Positions 34,636 through 48,326 of a stretch of 64,000 bases of DNA are shown in pieces; position 1 is the first letter of the stretch; each line of letters opens with the position of its first letter. The stretch spans positions 23,462,742-23,526,741 of the forward strand of contig NC_045141.1 in assembly GCF_008831285.2 (NCBI RefSeq), read 5' to 3'. This DNA is from Nymphaea colorata (lineage: Eukaryota; Streptophyta; Magnoliopsida; Nymphaeales; Nymphaeaceae). The translations under genes were made by a program, and so were the position numbers. Under the pieces are notes generated by a model. The model saw nothing but the letters and a program-made list of their open reading frames with translations. It made no database searches and was not told the DNA's origin.

Positions 34636-35470
34636 AATCTGTTCACGTAGTTCTCTGTAACATCATGCTTCAGTTTGCTCGTGCATGCAGCGTTACGTGT
34701 ATACACAAACACATGTAATCAGGATTCCACCATTTTTGGTAAATTCGGGGTATTTTCAAACGAAGGTGTATCTCCAAGTTGGAAAGCTAAGGTTATCTGT
34801 TCTGTGAAAATAATAAAACCAATATTGTGATGGTTGCGCGGCTGAACTCTGTTCTGTTGATATGACGATTAAGTGCCAGTAGAGGCTATCGACTAAATGC
34901 TTCGCATGAACTTAGGCAGAAATGTATGCCTCTTCAAAGTGCATGTGGCAGATTACATAAGATTACCTTCAACTTGGTGCAAAAAATCAAAAAATTAAAG
35001 TCTGGATCAGCAAAATGTCCTTTTTAACAACAGTACACGGTTCCATTGAAGATCAAGTGCGCGACAGAGATCATTTCAAGAAGATTCAGTCGGGATTTTA
35101 GTGTAAGGGCTTTGCCTCAAACCTATTTGGTCGATCTACCACTCAGATCATCAAATTCCAATTCAGCTTATTTACAGTTGAAGGCATTAAACTAGACAAA
35201 CTGAAGGTCAGTTAGTTTGTTTGTATTAACTACAGAATAGCAGGTCGAGGGTCTAGGCTCCGGGGTCTACATCACCAGCATAACTGGATATGGTTAGAAA
35301 AAACTAAAGAACATCAGCAACAAGGCCGTCAATATCACACGCTGGGAATTTTGTTTTGATGGGAACTGAAAATAAAGAAGAAACGGAAAACTTACAGTAG
35401 AATTATGTTGACAGCAGGGCTCTGGCTTGCAACCAAGATCCAAGAGCAAAAGATTACTACAACCAATGCC
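34636..35470. other. Spacer between convergent GT8 and YqgF genes
   Basis: The two genes face each other, so this 835-bp stretch should hold both 3' UTRs. I see no open frame or repeat of note. Confidence 0.7.
34812..34817 (+). terminator. Candidate poly(A) signal of the GT8 gene
   Basis: An exact AATAAA lies 177 bp after the stop codon. Assignment is by position only. Confidence 0.5.
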
Positions 35471-37995
35471 TCATATTTCCAACTGTGTGTTCGTTGTATC
35501 TGAGAAGAACAAAGATTCGCCACCTGTTTCTTCAGGGAAAAAATCTGGATCTCGTGGAGGACCTTTCCTAATCTTCTCTTGAAGAGCCCCGTCTTTGGGG
35601 AGGACCAATTCAGCTTCACGACCGCATGATTCAAAATACCTTTGCAGCACCATCTGATCAATAAAAATAACGCAACTTCAGTGCCAGAGCAGCAGGAATG
35701 GGGAAAAGAATCTGGTTGGTTGTAGTGTCTACCATGGCGGCATAAGCATCAATTCGTCTTTGGCGGGCAACCTTCTTGACTCCCCTGAAACAACCAACTT
35801 TCACATCATAAAACAAAATTTTACAACTATTTCTACCACGTTTAGCTTTCGCTTAGAAACAGGTCAAATTTTAATCCAAGTTAATTGATGACCGCCAGTA
35901 ACTTCCATGAGCAGCAAGAAGACAGGAGCTTGGAAAATTCTGAACACAATTAGATTACTTGATCATCCAACCTTATGAATTAACAGGACCAAAAAATCAG
36001 CTGGGTGACAACTCCTCTAGGACTCCCGCAAGAAAGAAGCAGTTTGAGGAGCTAGTTTTCAAATGAAAGTAGACATAACCTCCAGAATGCATGACAAACA
36101 CAAGTAGTTCTTTAATGCAGAATCAAATCAAATATCAAAATCAGAAATTGACGTCGACATTGGAGAAAAGTCCGGAATAAACTATCAGAACAACTACAAG
36201 TATTCGTTCAGGATGTGAAATTTCTATTGGTGTGAACGTGTCATCATAGTTATTTAGTTAGCTTTCTCCTTTCTGCGGAGTCTTCATCTGGCTCAAGAAA
36301 GTTAAACGGCGGAACTAGTTGAATCCTTATGGCACACTGTTGAGGAGTTCCCTTCAGAAGATACAGTCAAACTTCCATAAAAAAAAAAACGAGTTTAACA
36401 TTCTTTGCTAGTTCTTCAAGAAAAGGAAGACCTCATTACAGATCTAGATACTATAGCGCAAATACTATAAAATAAACAGAAAGATCACAAAGAAAGGAGA
36501 AAATATGTCTTCCATCGACTGTCCATGCATGATCAAGAGCCTGAGCCCAGAGGCATTCATCTCCATCACTTACCATAAGAGCATATGAAGAATAGCTAAC
36601 AATAATACAACTATGAATGATGCTAACTGAAATTTAGCATGAACTGGTAAAATGTTTCCACCATACATGTCAATCATGAAGTCGATGGCCTCTGCTGATG
36701 TCCCATGTTCGTTTTGCAAGTATACCCTCCAACCCCTGCGTCATGGAACATAGAAGAATGATTTACTTCATCAAGAAAATAACATCAGCACTTATTTGTA
36801 AACATATGACATCTTGCAGAGAAGAAAGATAGCGTCCAGCGACAATGAAGTGCAAAACAGGGTTTATTTTAACGTTTCACAAAAATCAAGTCTACATCAA
36901 CACCTGTTAGTAGACTAAGGAATCAGAACTGAGCAACTCTACCTTTCTGCTGCACGAGCAGCAAGTCGTCCCGCTATGCTCCGAACCTTATTCGACTGAG
37001 GTGTCTCCTTTCCATCGCGTGACTTAGGGAGCCCAATTAAGAACTCGTCTGCTTCCTTCGTTATTAAATCAACAGATGGAAACAAAGAGAATAAGGAAAT
37101 GTTCGGTTGTATGAGCAATCTAATTTACTGCAGAAGTAGCACAAATACTAGTTCTCAAGGAGAACCAAAAGTAAAGGAATATCAAATATTCAAAGAATCA
37201 TTTGTGAAAATTTTAAGAGCCCAAATCTCGAGAACCACGCACCTTAAATCCATTAGTCATAAAACTACTATATGGCAGATGATCAGCATTAATCTCAAAA
37301 CACAGAAACTATAACAAGATAACCACCTTAAAATCCTTGACTCCAAACAATATTCTACCACGTAAAGAAGAAATCGTAAAAACTAAAAACACAATTACAT
37401 CTAAGTATGTTCATTTCATTGGCTTTTCAATCAACTTATAGATTAAAACAGAACATTTGGCCGGTTACCTCCTGCTCTGCAATTTCAATTAGCCGCATCT
37501 CGAGCTTCTGACCCTTCAACTCCAAAACCTACAGCACCCAAATCTATCCAATCAACCACCACAAGGCACAATGGTAAAACAAAAGAAATTGCCCATTCCT
37601 CTAAGTGTCAAATGGTCCCAAAGCCAATAAGAAGGAAAATTTACGGCAAACTAAGAGGCCCGAAGAGAGAAGAAGAGACGCTTGCGGTAAGCCATGAATC
37701 CAGAGCAAAGATGAGGAGAAAAACTTACGGTAAGAGGGCGGGGGGAAAAGCCGTTGCTTATTGCGACACCTGTTCTGGAATCGCCGAGGTCGACTCCGAG
37801 ACTGAAGCCACCTAGCCACGAAGCCGAACGATTCCTCCTCAAGGCATTTGGAAGCAGGCACTCGTCCTTGCTCGGTTTCTTCACCATTAACACCACAGAA
37901 CGCCTGCATCCCGCGGCAGCTACCGTCACATAAGAAGAAGAATACGAGAAGAGGTAAGGTGGTGGACGGGAGGAAGGGCAGGGACTAAGTATCAT
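35471..37995 (-). CDS. YqgF/RuvX-family RNase-H-fold protein, probably plastid-targeted
   Basis: Bacterial YqgF/RuvX acts in pre-16S rRNA maturation and has a resolvase-like RNase H fold; plant copies are presumed organellar. Exons in transcript order are 37995-37729, 37528-37469, 37055-36943, 36735-36667, 35784-35733 and 35653-35471, giving 247 residues from the ATG at 37995. GVDLGDSRTGVAIS carries the first catalytic Asp (about D69). EADEFLIGLPKSRDG and NEHGTSAEA follow, and RRIDAYAA carries the last conserved Asp. The Ser/Pro/Arg-rich first about 60 residues look like a transit peptide. An in-frame ATG at 38043 would add 16 residues, and one at 37887 would remove 36. All splice junctions are GT-AG and phases agree. 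The tail after RYFESCG (RDPDFFPEE) is typical of plant members. Confidence 0.92.
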
Positions 37996-40900
37996 GTTTT
38001 TCTGAAGGGGTGTGCTAGCATAGTCTGCCACCATCCATGACAAGAAGAAGAAAAAGAAGAATGGGATGAATGGTTAGCTTGATTGTCAATCGCGGAAATA
38101 AATCCTTTCCATTTTCCCTCAGAAGCAGGCGGTTTTAGAACTTCAGCCAGACATGGGAAAACCAAGGTCCTTTTTTCCAAGGGAACAACACTACAAAGAA
38201 ACGACATGAAACTAAAGTCAAGCCAAACGCGGAACAAAGGAACGGGGAAGGGAACTTCTCGGGGAAACCTTTCCAGTTTCCACACACACTTCACACCGCC
38301 CCACCCAATGTGAGAAGAGTCATTCTTATATCCACCTATAGAGAACTGGGAATTCTAGTCCTTCTGAACGCAATTATATGAAATCGTAACTTCATGGTAT
38401 CAAGTTCTTTTGGAAGCCATATTTGATAAATTCCATAAACATCATTTGATGAATATAAGTCATACTTATGCCCCTTCACGCCGCAGGGCCACGTGTCATC
38501 CAGGGAGTTCGCCCTTTCACGCTGCCCTGTGTAGGGGAGAATTGGTCATGTGCACCAGGCAGCATGCGTGTAGAGGCAGAACAAATAACATACATACCCA
38601 GATATCCAGCTGAAATTTGTATTATGAGTTGAGAAAGCAGGGTAACCAGATATAGAGTGATTTTTGAAGACTTATGCTTCATAGATTTGTTGCGCACTTC
38701 ACAGTTAACAAATCACTTGTTGGGCCTGGGAGTTCATAAACAGCAAGAAAGCAACGGAATCGGCTTTAAACCTTTTAAATTGGAAGAGATTAATTGTTCG
38801 ATGCCGAACTTGTTCTTCTCTTAGCACAAATTTAAAATAGTTTATTCAAACTTTCATGGGCATTAAGCGTTAATTTAGTATTGAAACTTAGGTGAACTTG
38901 TGCCCAGTTATATGGAATGGTCTTCGGAGATCCGGAACACAACACTGCCTTATGATCAATTAAAAATTTGTTAACCATATATTTAGTGCTCCATAAAAAA
39001 AAAAAAAATCTTACTATGTTTTATGCAGAGTGCGAACATTCAATAGGATTATTACATCATCTATGTAGCAGCAGGCGCCTTCAAACACCAGTGCATACTT
39101 GCTTAAGACCAGGTTGCCTCTAAAATGCTCGGGAGAAACTGCGATGGAGTACAGAAACATAATCTTTGCGATTAAAACACAATTGCAGGGCTATCCTTTT
39201 GAAAGCCGCCTACAGAAACTCTTTTATCTGTCAAATGCTTCTAAAAAATGGCGGAGAACTATCGTTGATGCCAGCGTTTCTACAAGCACATGAGATTTCT
39301 TTCCGTATGCAGTGAGGTTGTTTTCTGATATAACATGATAAGCTTGAAAAAAACAGAAAAAATATAAGGCGAGTATGATAAATTTCTAAACAAATTTACA
39401 AAATAGGAAAAAAAATAAATGAGAAATTGATATGACAACATCAAAAAATAAATAGACAAACAACAAATAAAAATTAGAAAATAGAAATAAATAGTTTGGC
39501 AACAAAAATGTAAAAAACACCTAAAAGGAAAAAACGTGAAAAAAAAAACATATTTTTTCACGTTTTCTCGTTTTGATGCTTTTTTTTTTCAAAAAAAAAA
39601 GGTATCTTTTGGCCATTTTATTTGTAAATTAACCAAATTAAGTTGGACGAGACTTGTAATTGTAGACTTTTATTTGGGAGCTTTCACTTTCAGTAACACT
39701 AAAAAGTAAGATTCTTTATTAGGAAAATAAAATGTAAAAAGCGGCCTATAGTTTTAAATTGTCCACCAAACTGGTCCCATAAATGAAAATTTTCTTGTGT
39801 TCCCTTTAATTCCGATGGAAGTGAGTTCCAAAAGTTCCTGAGAAATGAAATATTCTTTGGTAGTCTCAGGAATTTTCTTGTAACTCGAATTTTTCTTCTT
39901 TTCATAGCTGCAACTTATATAATGATTTCATATCTATAAGAAAAGTAAATAATGCTTCGTCTAGACGTAGCTTTCAAATCCGTTGTTTTTATCAGCTGTT
40001 TCTAGAAAATATCAGGGGAGAAAAATGTTCGCATCGTTCTCAAAACTTCAGTTTTCCTTGAAAAGGATGCTGAAGAGCATCTATCACAGAAAAAAGAAGA
40101 TGCAGGAATTTTCCAAATACGTGTTTGGCTTAAGTAGATGATTTGTGCAAAGAGCTGCTGACCACTGCGTTCCCGGACAAATATTCTCTCTCTTTTTGCT
40201 ATTTTAACCACTGGTTGTGGTATAGCACGATCTTTCCAAACGCGTGTTTGACTGATGGTCACCTATTCGTAAATTGGTTGCTGAGAATTGCATTTTCAAG
40301 ATAAATATATATTTCTGTAGCTATATAGTTAGGAGCTTGCCATGGTTGTGGTATGGACGAAATTGGATTTATGTTTGTTCAAAATTACCTGTACCCAACT
40401 TTTTCTTTTTCTTTTTTATTTGGATCCTTTCGGTATCCATACTAGTCACACTTTTTCTGTCAGGTTTAACTTTTAACATAAAACTTTATACGACTGGTGA
40501 AAAAACTCTTGAGGATTACAAAATTTTAGGGAAAGCAATTTTAATTATGTGTTGCAGTGGAAAAAAAAAAAACAAGAAATTAGAGTTTATGCATTGGTGC
40601 AAAGATGGGGATGAAGCTGCTAGACAGTTAATTTTATTTTTAAATTCACAAACCATCAATTGCAAACCGAGCATTGATGGGTAAGTTGAAATATAGCATG
40701 GGCATCATCCCGAATCACCCAAAGCACTGTGATGCTTCGGCATCTAGTCTCGTTTCAGATTCTTGCCAACTTTTTTTATTGCAAAAAGAAGCTTTGATAT
40801 ACAAGTTCAAGCACAGCAGAGTGTCATGTCGAGGCACTGAAAATAGGTTTGTGAGATTATTTAATGGGAGTTGTTGCTCTCTTTTTTTAAGAATTTTTTT

Positions 40901-41589
40901 AAGAATTATGATGAAATATTTTTTCTACTCACCTAACATATAATTATCCAACCAATCCGAACTTGCAACTCTAAGCTCAACAGCCTTAAATTAAGTGTGA
41001 ATATACCCAAAAAAAAATAAAATAAAAGTTTTACATTAAATGGTAGACAATGTTGTCGTTTTTAAAATATATATAACCTCTTAAAAATATTGCTTTCTTC
41101 ACGCGGTGGTCATTAACTATCGCCTTAAGATCATGATCTTTTCAAAATATCGAAATTATTTGCCCCCCGTTTTCCGGACATTAAATTACCACGTACCACG
41201 AGTGCCATTATGAGGTCTCGATGCAATAGGCTTATAGATCAGCAGCTATTGCCCCTTCTGCGAATCTGAAATTCAATTTGATAAACGTTTCTAAATAGGT
41301 TTGATCCCTATACAAATATTGGATCATGTACTTCGACTAATGCCTAACCTAACAATGTCAGTAGGCCAAGAGTTATTGCAATTCAAAACATACTACCATG
41401 ACATTTCAATTTGGCAACTTCTTAACAACTTAAATATCTTTCGGGATGTACAGCGGATGATAATTGAACCAAATCTCCAATCAGGTGGCAAGATGAAAAT
41501 GTGAAGTGATTTTGGGTCAAGTTTTACGTGAAGTGGTTCTGGGTCAAGTTTTGACTCTGTCTTATGGTCCCCATAAATATTAATAATAA

Positions 41590-41720
41590 TGAAGGTCTAT
41601 CTTCTTCGTCCAACCCAGTATAGCTGGCTGGCCGTATGCTTGGTAAGCGGGTTAGTCACCAATTCAATTCTCGTAGATGTCAACCCCTTATGCATGACAG
41701 GGCAAGCATAGGCTCTAAAT
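41590..41720 (+). repeat. tRNA-derived SINE-like segment
   Basis: An A-box-like TAGCTGGCTGG at about 41620 is followed about 35 bp later by a T-arm/B-box-like GTCACCAATTCAATTCTCGT, then a unique body. Resemblance to a pol III promoter is visible, but no target-site duplication or tail was established. Confidence 0.4.
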
Positions 41721-42369
41721 ACTAACCACCTCATAGTCACCCTCATCATAAATTTCTTTTAGAAAAGATCATCAATGAATGGTGACTCCCTCCTACCCTT
41801 TAAATGACACTGTTCCAAACTTCATATCGAAGTATCCGGTTGAATCCATCATAGCCAAAATCACTAACATCGAGTATACGTGTATGTTTCTTAATAAAAT
41901 TCTAAAAATTCAAGGTGCTGCAAATCGGTTTAAGTTAAAGATAAAAAAATAATTTTATGTTGGAGATACAATTAATGATCGATCTAATTATAGATAATTG
42001 GCTGCTCTAAATCCTTCTGCAGCTTCAAATAAGTGTTCACATAAAAGATATATAAAGGGGTAGACAGATGAGGGAATCCTTCTGCTCTTAAATGAGAGTG
42101 TCTGTTATCCTTCAAAAAGAGTCGGACCTTATGGTTTTTTTTTTTTTAAACTCTTTCAGAAATATATTTCCAATTCTAGATTTCTAAACCATCAGACGCC
42201 ACCTTAAGGGTTCTGTCGAAGTCTCATGGATAACTCTCATTCTGACTGGGCAGCGATGGATCCACATCAAACCGGTAGACAATTAATCTGAGGAAGATTT
42301 TATTTTTATGGTCCTGCCAACTACTCCAATCCCAAATGTCAGACCTACTTATTTTCAAACCAACTAAAT

Positions 42370-42470
42370 GGAAGACCGACTTTGTAATCGGTTGGCAGGG
42401 CGGCTCACATTCAAGGGGTTCGAGATTTGAATCTCATGATCGCTATCACACTATCATATGTTAATTTTGT
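42370..42470 (+). repeat. Second tRNA T-arm-like segment
   Basis: GGGGTTCGAGATTTGAATCTC at about 42415 resembles a diverged T-arm with its stem, preceded by a weak A-box-like GGTTGGCAGGGCGG. It could be a fragment of a SINE. Boundaries are not visible. Confidence 0.35.
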
Positions 42471-43289
42471 GGGCTGCAAATAGCGGCAAGTGTAACACCC
42501 AAGTTGAATGATGTACTGTAGGCCCACTTAAACCTTGAAATAAGTTAGAATCATGAAGATATAAAGGTATAACCTTAGAGGTTTTATGCCAAAAACAGTT
42601 TCTCGTAAGTAAAATATTAAAAATATATTTATAGAAGACGACCATTTGTTTAGTGGTAGATAAGGACTTATGGGTATGAGTTTCTTGCAAAATCAAGATT
42701 ATGTGGCTAGTTCGTTTTGTTTAGAATTAACAAATATACTTTAAATAGTGTAGTGCAAACGGCTTGGTCAGTAGTTGGTAGGCAGCCAGTTAAATTTAAG
42801 TGGCGACATTAAAAAAGAACCGATGTATAAATTGAAGTGCGATGTAATTTTTAACTAAGGTAAAGGAACAGAGAAGCTTTGCTTTCACTAAGGCAGGCAG
42901 TGGATTTCCTCTCACTCATCCCATCCAAATTTAAAATTGACAAACAATCCAAACTTAAAAATGACAAACATGGAAGATTATTGAAATTTCGAGTGTATGC
43001 CCATGAAGTCAATTTCAACAGGAATTTGAATTCAATCAGATGATGATTAATCAAACCCAAGAATAGTTTTTTTTTTTTTTTTTTTCTCCCTCTGAATTCA
43101 AATTTCAATCCGCATATCTTTTAACTAATATTCAATTAATCAAATGCCAAGGAAACACCAACAAAGGGTCAGGGTGCCCTTCCTGAAGTAAAAAACAGAA
43201 CCTGGACACCGACCGGCCTTTCGAAAAATGAAAAGAATACAAGGCGTTTCTTGGATTACGACTAAAACTACAGTACCGAAACAAAATTT

Positions 43290-43570
43290 TTGCTGAATAA
43301 GAAATCCCTCTCACGACACACCGTCCTCCGCATCGAAAAATTCTTACGCAGCCCAGGGCATCTGGGGCCCACGCTGCGAAGGACGAGATGGCATGAATGG
43401 TTATTTATGAAGATCACAGGGCCGGTTTCGCGAGCCGATGCGCACGTGAGCCTGGGAGTGCGAGCACGCCTCCTGCTTACGTCCTCGCGAGCGTGGGACG
43501 CGTTTCGCTTTCACTCCCGGCGGATACCTGTGGGCCCACCTACCCACAAAATGCAGATATTGTTTTCGTA
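43290..43570. other. GC-rich, CpG-containing island in AT-rich spacer
   Basis: This stretch is clearly richer in G+C and CpG than its flanks and contains a CACGTG G-box core at 43443-43448. Open frames on the plus strand reach about 100 codons but match no known protein. It might be an unannotated promoter or leader, or a decayed gene fragment. Confidence 0.4.
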
Positions 43571-44020
43571 AAGTGCCCGTTCCATTGGTTTATATTTCAA
43601 ATATGTCTTTCACTTTTAACTATTTCGAATTTGGGCCTCAATTTCGAGTCCGAGTTTCCGTGTGGTCCCCGCTTCCACTGGAAGAGAAGTTTCATAATTT
43701 TTTAAGATGTTATTTTTTCTAGTTCCGCTTTCGCGTTTATAAAGGGGATCTTTCGGCTTACCATTAAAGATATTTTTATTATTTATTTATTTATCGGCCC
43801 TAACGTAGTCTCGTATTAAAGTCACATAACCTCCACACTTCACTTTCATTAACCGGGACAAATTCATTCTTTGATTGCTGGCATCTTTGATATATATATA
43901 TATATAGATATATAGATATAGTAGGCGAGTGAGATCCTCCAACCAATCATAGCTACCTAATGCAATGCATTGCATTGGACAGTGTGTTAATAGAAAAGGC
44001 ATTCTAAAAACCACCATAAA

Positions 44021-44314
44021 GGCTGCGTTTGGATGACATCCTCAAAAAACTTGGTTTTGTAAAAACCAAGTTTTTGAAAACGTGGTTAAAAACCTAGTTT
44101 TATAAACTTAGCTTGAATGTTTTGATGACAAGTGAAAAACTTAGTTTGGAGTTCAAAATTAAACTTACCTGAAGTTTTTCATGCTCTTCATAAAACCAGG
44201 TTTTGGCAAAACCTAATTTTAAATGTCATCTAAACACTCTCAAAATGGTGTTTTGGGGCAAAACCAGATTCTGTCTCTCAAAATCTGGTTTTAGATTGTC
44301 ATCCAAACATTCCC
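44021..44314. mobile_element. MITE-like nonautonomous DNA element
   Basis: About 294 bp bounded by imperfect terminal inverted repeats. The left GGCTGCGTTTGGATGACA and the inverted right end share 14 of 18 positions, including TGTTTGGATGACA-type core sequence. The interior has several short nested hairpins built on AAACCAGGTTTTGG-like strings and no open frame. The TTTGGATG core is common to plant hAT- or PIF-like MITEs. I could not see a convincing target-site duplication. Confidence 0.65.
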
Positions 44315-45268
44315 AAAATTGTGCCGCAGAACCTTTTAGTGTAACCTTCATTTTGCCATTTGCATCATCACATACATAGGTTCATGGAAAGGCACAGTCA
44401 GCTCCCAGCATTTGCATTGACTAGTCTCAGTCTCTATATTTGATTACCGATCAAATGGTTATAAAAGATTTCTGGGTACGTAACAAGAAATCAGTAATGC
44501 ATATCCGCAAATTAAATAACCTGCACGGCTTTTGATTACAAGTTGCAAATTAAATAAGTGCATTATTTTAAATAAAACAAGTTGTGAATTGAAAATGTTT
44601 GACAGTATCATTAAAGTAATCCAGCAATAAACAAACAAAGCCCTGGATAATGTCAGCGAGGTAATAAAAAAATGTATACATAGTACACCATGAATAAATC
44701 TCCCACCTACTACCTAGAGTCAAAAATCCAAAATCTCTGTAACATGCATCAATCGCTTCCAGCCATCAAACCAGGCCTAATGTTATAACATATAAAGTGA
44801 CTAAGAAAAATACTGACTAGCAGAAACTACCGCATAAAAGAAAAACAATTTTTTATAATAGTGGTTTTGGAAAGTAAACTATGCAAGGATCGTGTGAATT
44901 TTTTGTTCCGAATTAGTTACATAAACATGATTTCTATGATGATTCGTATTTTTAGTTTATGAACTTCTAATTACACATAAAAAGATGAAAGACAATATTG
45001 TCTTTTCAGTTTACAAATATGAGTATCAATCAATGTAATCAGTTTCTTAAAGAGAAAGTGTGTGTGTGTGTGTGTATGAGAAGTCAATATTACTGGATAA
45101 TAGATGGTTGCCATAAATCCTTCACTAGAAATTCTATAAATGATCATTAGAAAAACCACAAACCCTTCCTATACCATAATCATTGTTAATGTCAATACAG
45201 TAGCCGTTTTTTCCACAGAGTTTGAATTTTAACCATTTGGCAAGCATTCATCATCTGGCTGGATTGAA

Positions 45269-45291
45269 TATATATATATATATATATATAA
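45269..45291. repeat. (AT)n microsatellite
   Basis: Uninterrupted AT repeat in intergenic sequence. Confidence 0.9.
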
Positions 45292-48275
45292 AAGAGTAAA
45301 CTAAATTGATCTTCCCACTAACAAGATTAGAGTAAGCTCAGACAAAGAGTGATGTGGACGGTAATAAACTCAACGATGGAAAGCGTCCGACTACTGAAAA
45401 GTGGAAGAAAAATGAAGACTCTAGAAAACAATTAATAAGAAGAAGACTAAAACCATAAAAATGAAAGCTGGATCTCCGCTGTCACTTCCAGCCACTCACC
45501 TAGCAGCCTAGATAGAGACGTTCGCACGACTCGGAAAAAGAGGCACTTGTGCTGAATGGAGAGGCCCTCCACCCGTCCTGTGCAGCTTCACTTCACCCAT
45601 CAGTCCAGCTGTGGCGACCAGAAGTCTCTGAGGCCAATGCCCATCCAAGGATGTTGACGGGTCGGGTCTTATTCCATTCACTGATCCCTGACCCGCATCA
45701 TTACTCGACCCTGCTTGGTTTGTCGTGTAGCACTTGTTGAGTGCGTTTCAATCGAATCGTTTTTCAGAAAGATACAGAGAATCAGCACTTTTTTGTTCGA
45801 CGTACGTTTAAAGGTTCGAATTTTGAAAAGAAAAATAGTATAGGGTCATATCCATGGGGAGAAAAAAAATTAATAATTGGTTATTGAATAATTAAAAAGT
45901 TATAACATTAAGTTAGTTGAAAGGAACTTGAGTGCACCTAATGCAATGTTTGATTTATCGATTCAATTTGAAGCTTAGCAAACACGAAATCGAATCAATT
46001 TTAGCAACAGCTTTATCGTTCTGTATTTAAAAGCTACATAATGATCTTAAGCCGATCTCCCGGTAAGGATTTAGCTCTAGTGGGCGAATTCAAATCAAGT
46101 TACCTATCGTTCTAGGTGAGCATATAAAACAACACCCAGAGCAAGCAGATCCTAATTGGTGCACCAATCAATTAAACTAAAGGGCCGAGTGACGAGTTTT
46201 TCGCGTATGTTATGTGTGTTAAAGAAACAGCAGGTGAGTTGATCTCAGTTCTTTGTTCGGTTATTTTGCTGCGTTCTTTACTATTTGCATTCTCCTATAC
46301 TTATATGAGCTAAAAAAAGCTTATTTGTGAAACCACCAACTATCAGCAACTTCATTCCGTCATTTCACCAAAGGATTTATAAACTTAACTAGGAACTTTG
46401 AAATTGTTTAATAACTAAATTTTAGAAAAAGAACCATGCCGATCGTCCGTGTGTGTTGGGATTGTTTCCTTGTAAAAACTAGTCTTCAAAATTTACTGCT
46501 ATCGATGGAAGGGGAATTGACCCCGAGGGCGTACCTGGTTGGATTGACAGGTCGGTGAAAGTTTGGTATCATTTTGAGGCACACTACTCCTCTCTAGACT
46601 GCAAGCAAGCAACAGATGCAGGTGTACCATTCTTATCTAGGTTCTCAAGCAGCCATGGAGGAGAGGCTTCCTCTTCAAGAATCATGAACAAAAGGGCAGG
46701 GAAAGATTTTCAAATGGTACATCCTGCTGCAGCTCTACCGCTAGTTAAAAAAGTAGATGCCTTGAGAAAACGAAGCAAGAGAAACTCTCATACGCAAGAG
46801 GCCGTATTTTTTCCACTTTCATCTGAAAGAAGTGCTCCTACATAGGAAAGGAGGACTATTTTTTATGCCAGGTGAAACAAACATCATTATTGGAGAAAAG
46901 GAAAGAACAGAAGAGAGTGGTGGGACGCACCTATTAAATGCAACATTATATTTCCTTATGAAAGGTGAGTCACGCCCCACTATGTGAAGAAGCAATTGCC
47001 CTTGAAGAATGCTATTTTATGTGATGGAGCCTTCCCATGAATAGGTTAACAAACAGTCCACCATAAAGCAACACAAAAACAACAACGTCTACATCCGTGC
47101 GCAATGAACAGTTAGCTTGCTTAGATTCATTTTTATGAGCATTTTTCATAAAAAAAAACGACTGTATAAATGCGATGTTCATGTGTAAAAGCTTATCCTA
47201 CTTGAGATTTCTGTTTTTCCCATAAGAAATAAGACTTTGTTCATCAATAAATATGAAATTAAGGCCAATTATAGGTGTATCTACATGAACATAAAAATGT
47301 GCACAGTTTTCTTGTTTTAAGTTTACGTATTATGAGCTTCAGCAGCAGTACATTCACATTACAGTACACGTTAACACTTCAATATAAGACCATGTTTCCA
47401 TATAAATCAAGGGAAAACGCAGAAGATGCTTTAATCATGGATGTGAAATCATCGGATCACATTTTCATGACTAGCAATTTAAACCATATTTACCTGAAAA
47501 CCCTCTTCCCTTGCTTCTCTGCTTCAAGCATCACAGGATTACTACAATGTAATATTTCTCAAAATATTAGCTTCAAGACGTCAGCTTCACCAATCGCTTT
47601 CCATATCCCTTTCATGCACTGGCAACCATGGTTTGAACACGCCTAACACCGACCAGAGCTTGAGAAAGGATGGGGAGGGGGGGAGTTAGGAAGATTTTTT
47701 TTTTTTTGTTTCTCTCATTTTGTTTTACATTGGCGCGAGGCATCAATCAAGCCTGTATGGAAAGAAAGACAAGATGAGGTGTCTTTGCCAAACTTCACCA
47801 AAACTCCATGGCCCTACTGTCCAAGCATGTAGCGGCCGGAAGCAAGAGAACAAAGAAAACTACAACCCTTTCTGCGTCTGTACAGCACAACCACTTCCCT
47901 TGCGAACACAGCTACACAAGTCTTAAGCGGGGAGCGAGGGAACAAGGAGCTAACCCAACTACAAGCAAAGAGAATCCTTATCAACTCATTATTAGAACGA
48001 ACTAAAAGAGACTAACCTAACAAGAAGCCCCAAGATAAGCACTACCACCATGCCAAATCAACAAGCAAAACCAGTCAACAAACAGCAACCAAACCGGCCG
48101 AACAACCCCAAAAAGAATTTAGCAATATCTGGGGGTTGGCAATAATTTCTTATTCACCTTCCAATAATTGCATACTCACCAACCCTCTTCCAACATTCTC
48201 CAATTCATTTTCTCCCCTGCTCTTCCGAACATTTTTGTGATTTAAAAAGTAAAGCTTCCGCTAAATTCTTAAAAA

Positions 48276-48280
<5 letters not shown>

Positions 48281-48306
<26 letters not shown>
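48281..48306 (+). repeat. (CT)n microsatellite upstream of the aspartyl protease
   Basis: Thirteen CT units about 400 bp before the ATG, at the head of a CT-rich promoter zone. Confidence 0.9.
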
Positions 48307-48311
<5 letters not shown>

Positions 48312-48326
48312 CTCTTATATAAAAAG

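Noticed and set aside
40274-40684. 136-codon open frame in AT-rich spacer
   Set aside because: Its composition follows the local AT richness and Lys/Phe runs, with no recognised domain.
46555-46845. 96-codon open frame in the spacer before the aspartyl protease
   Set aside because: No family resemblance, no clear promoter and AT-rich repeat-like surroundings. Not enough to call a gene.
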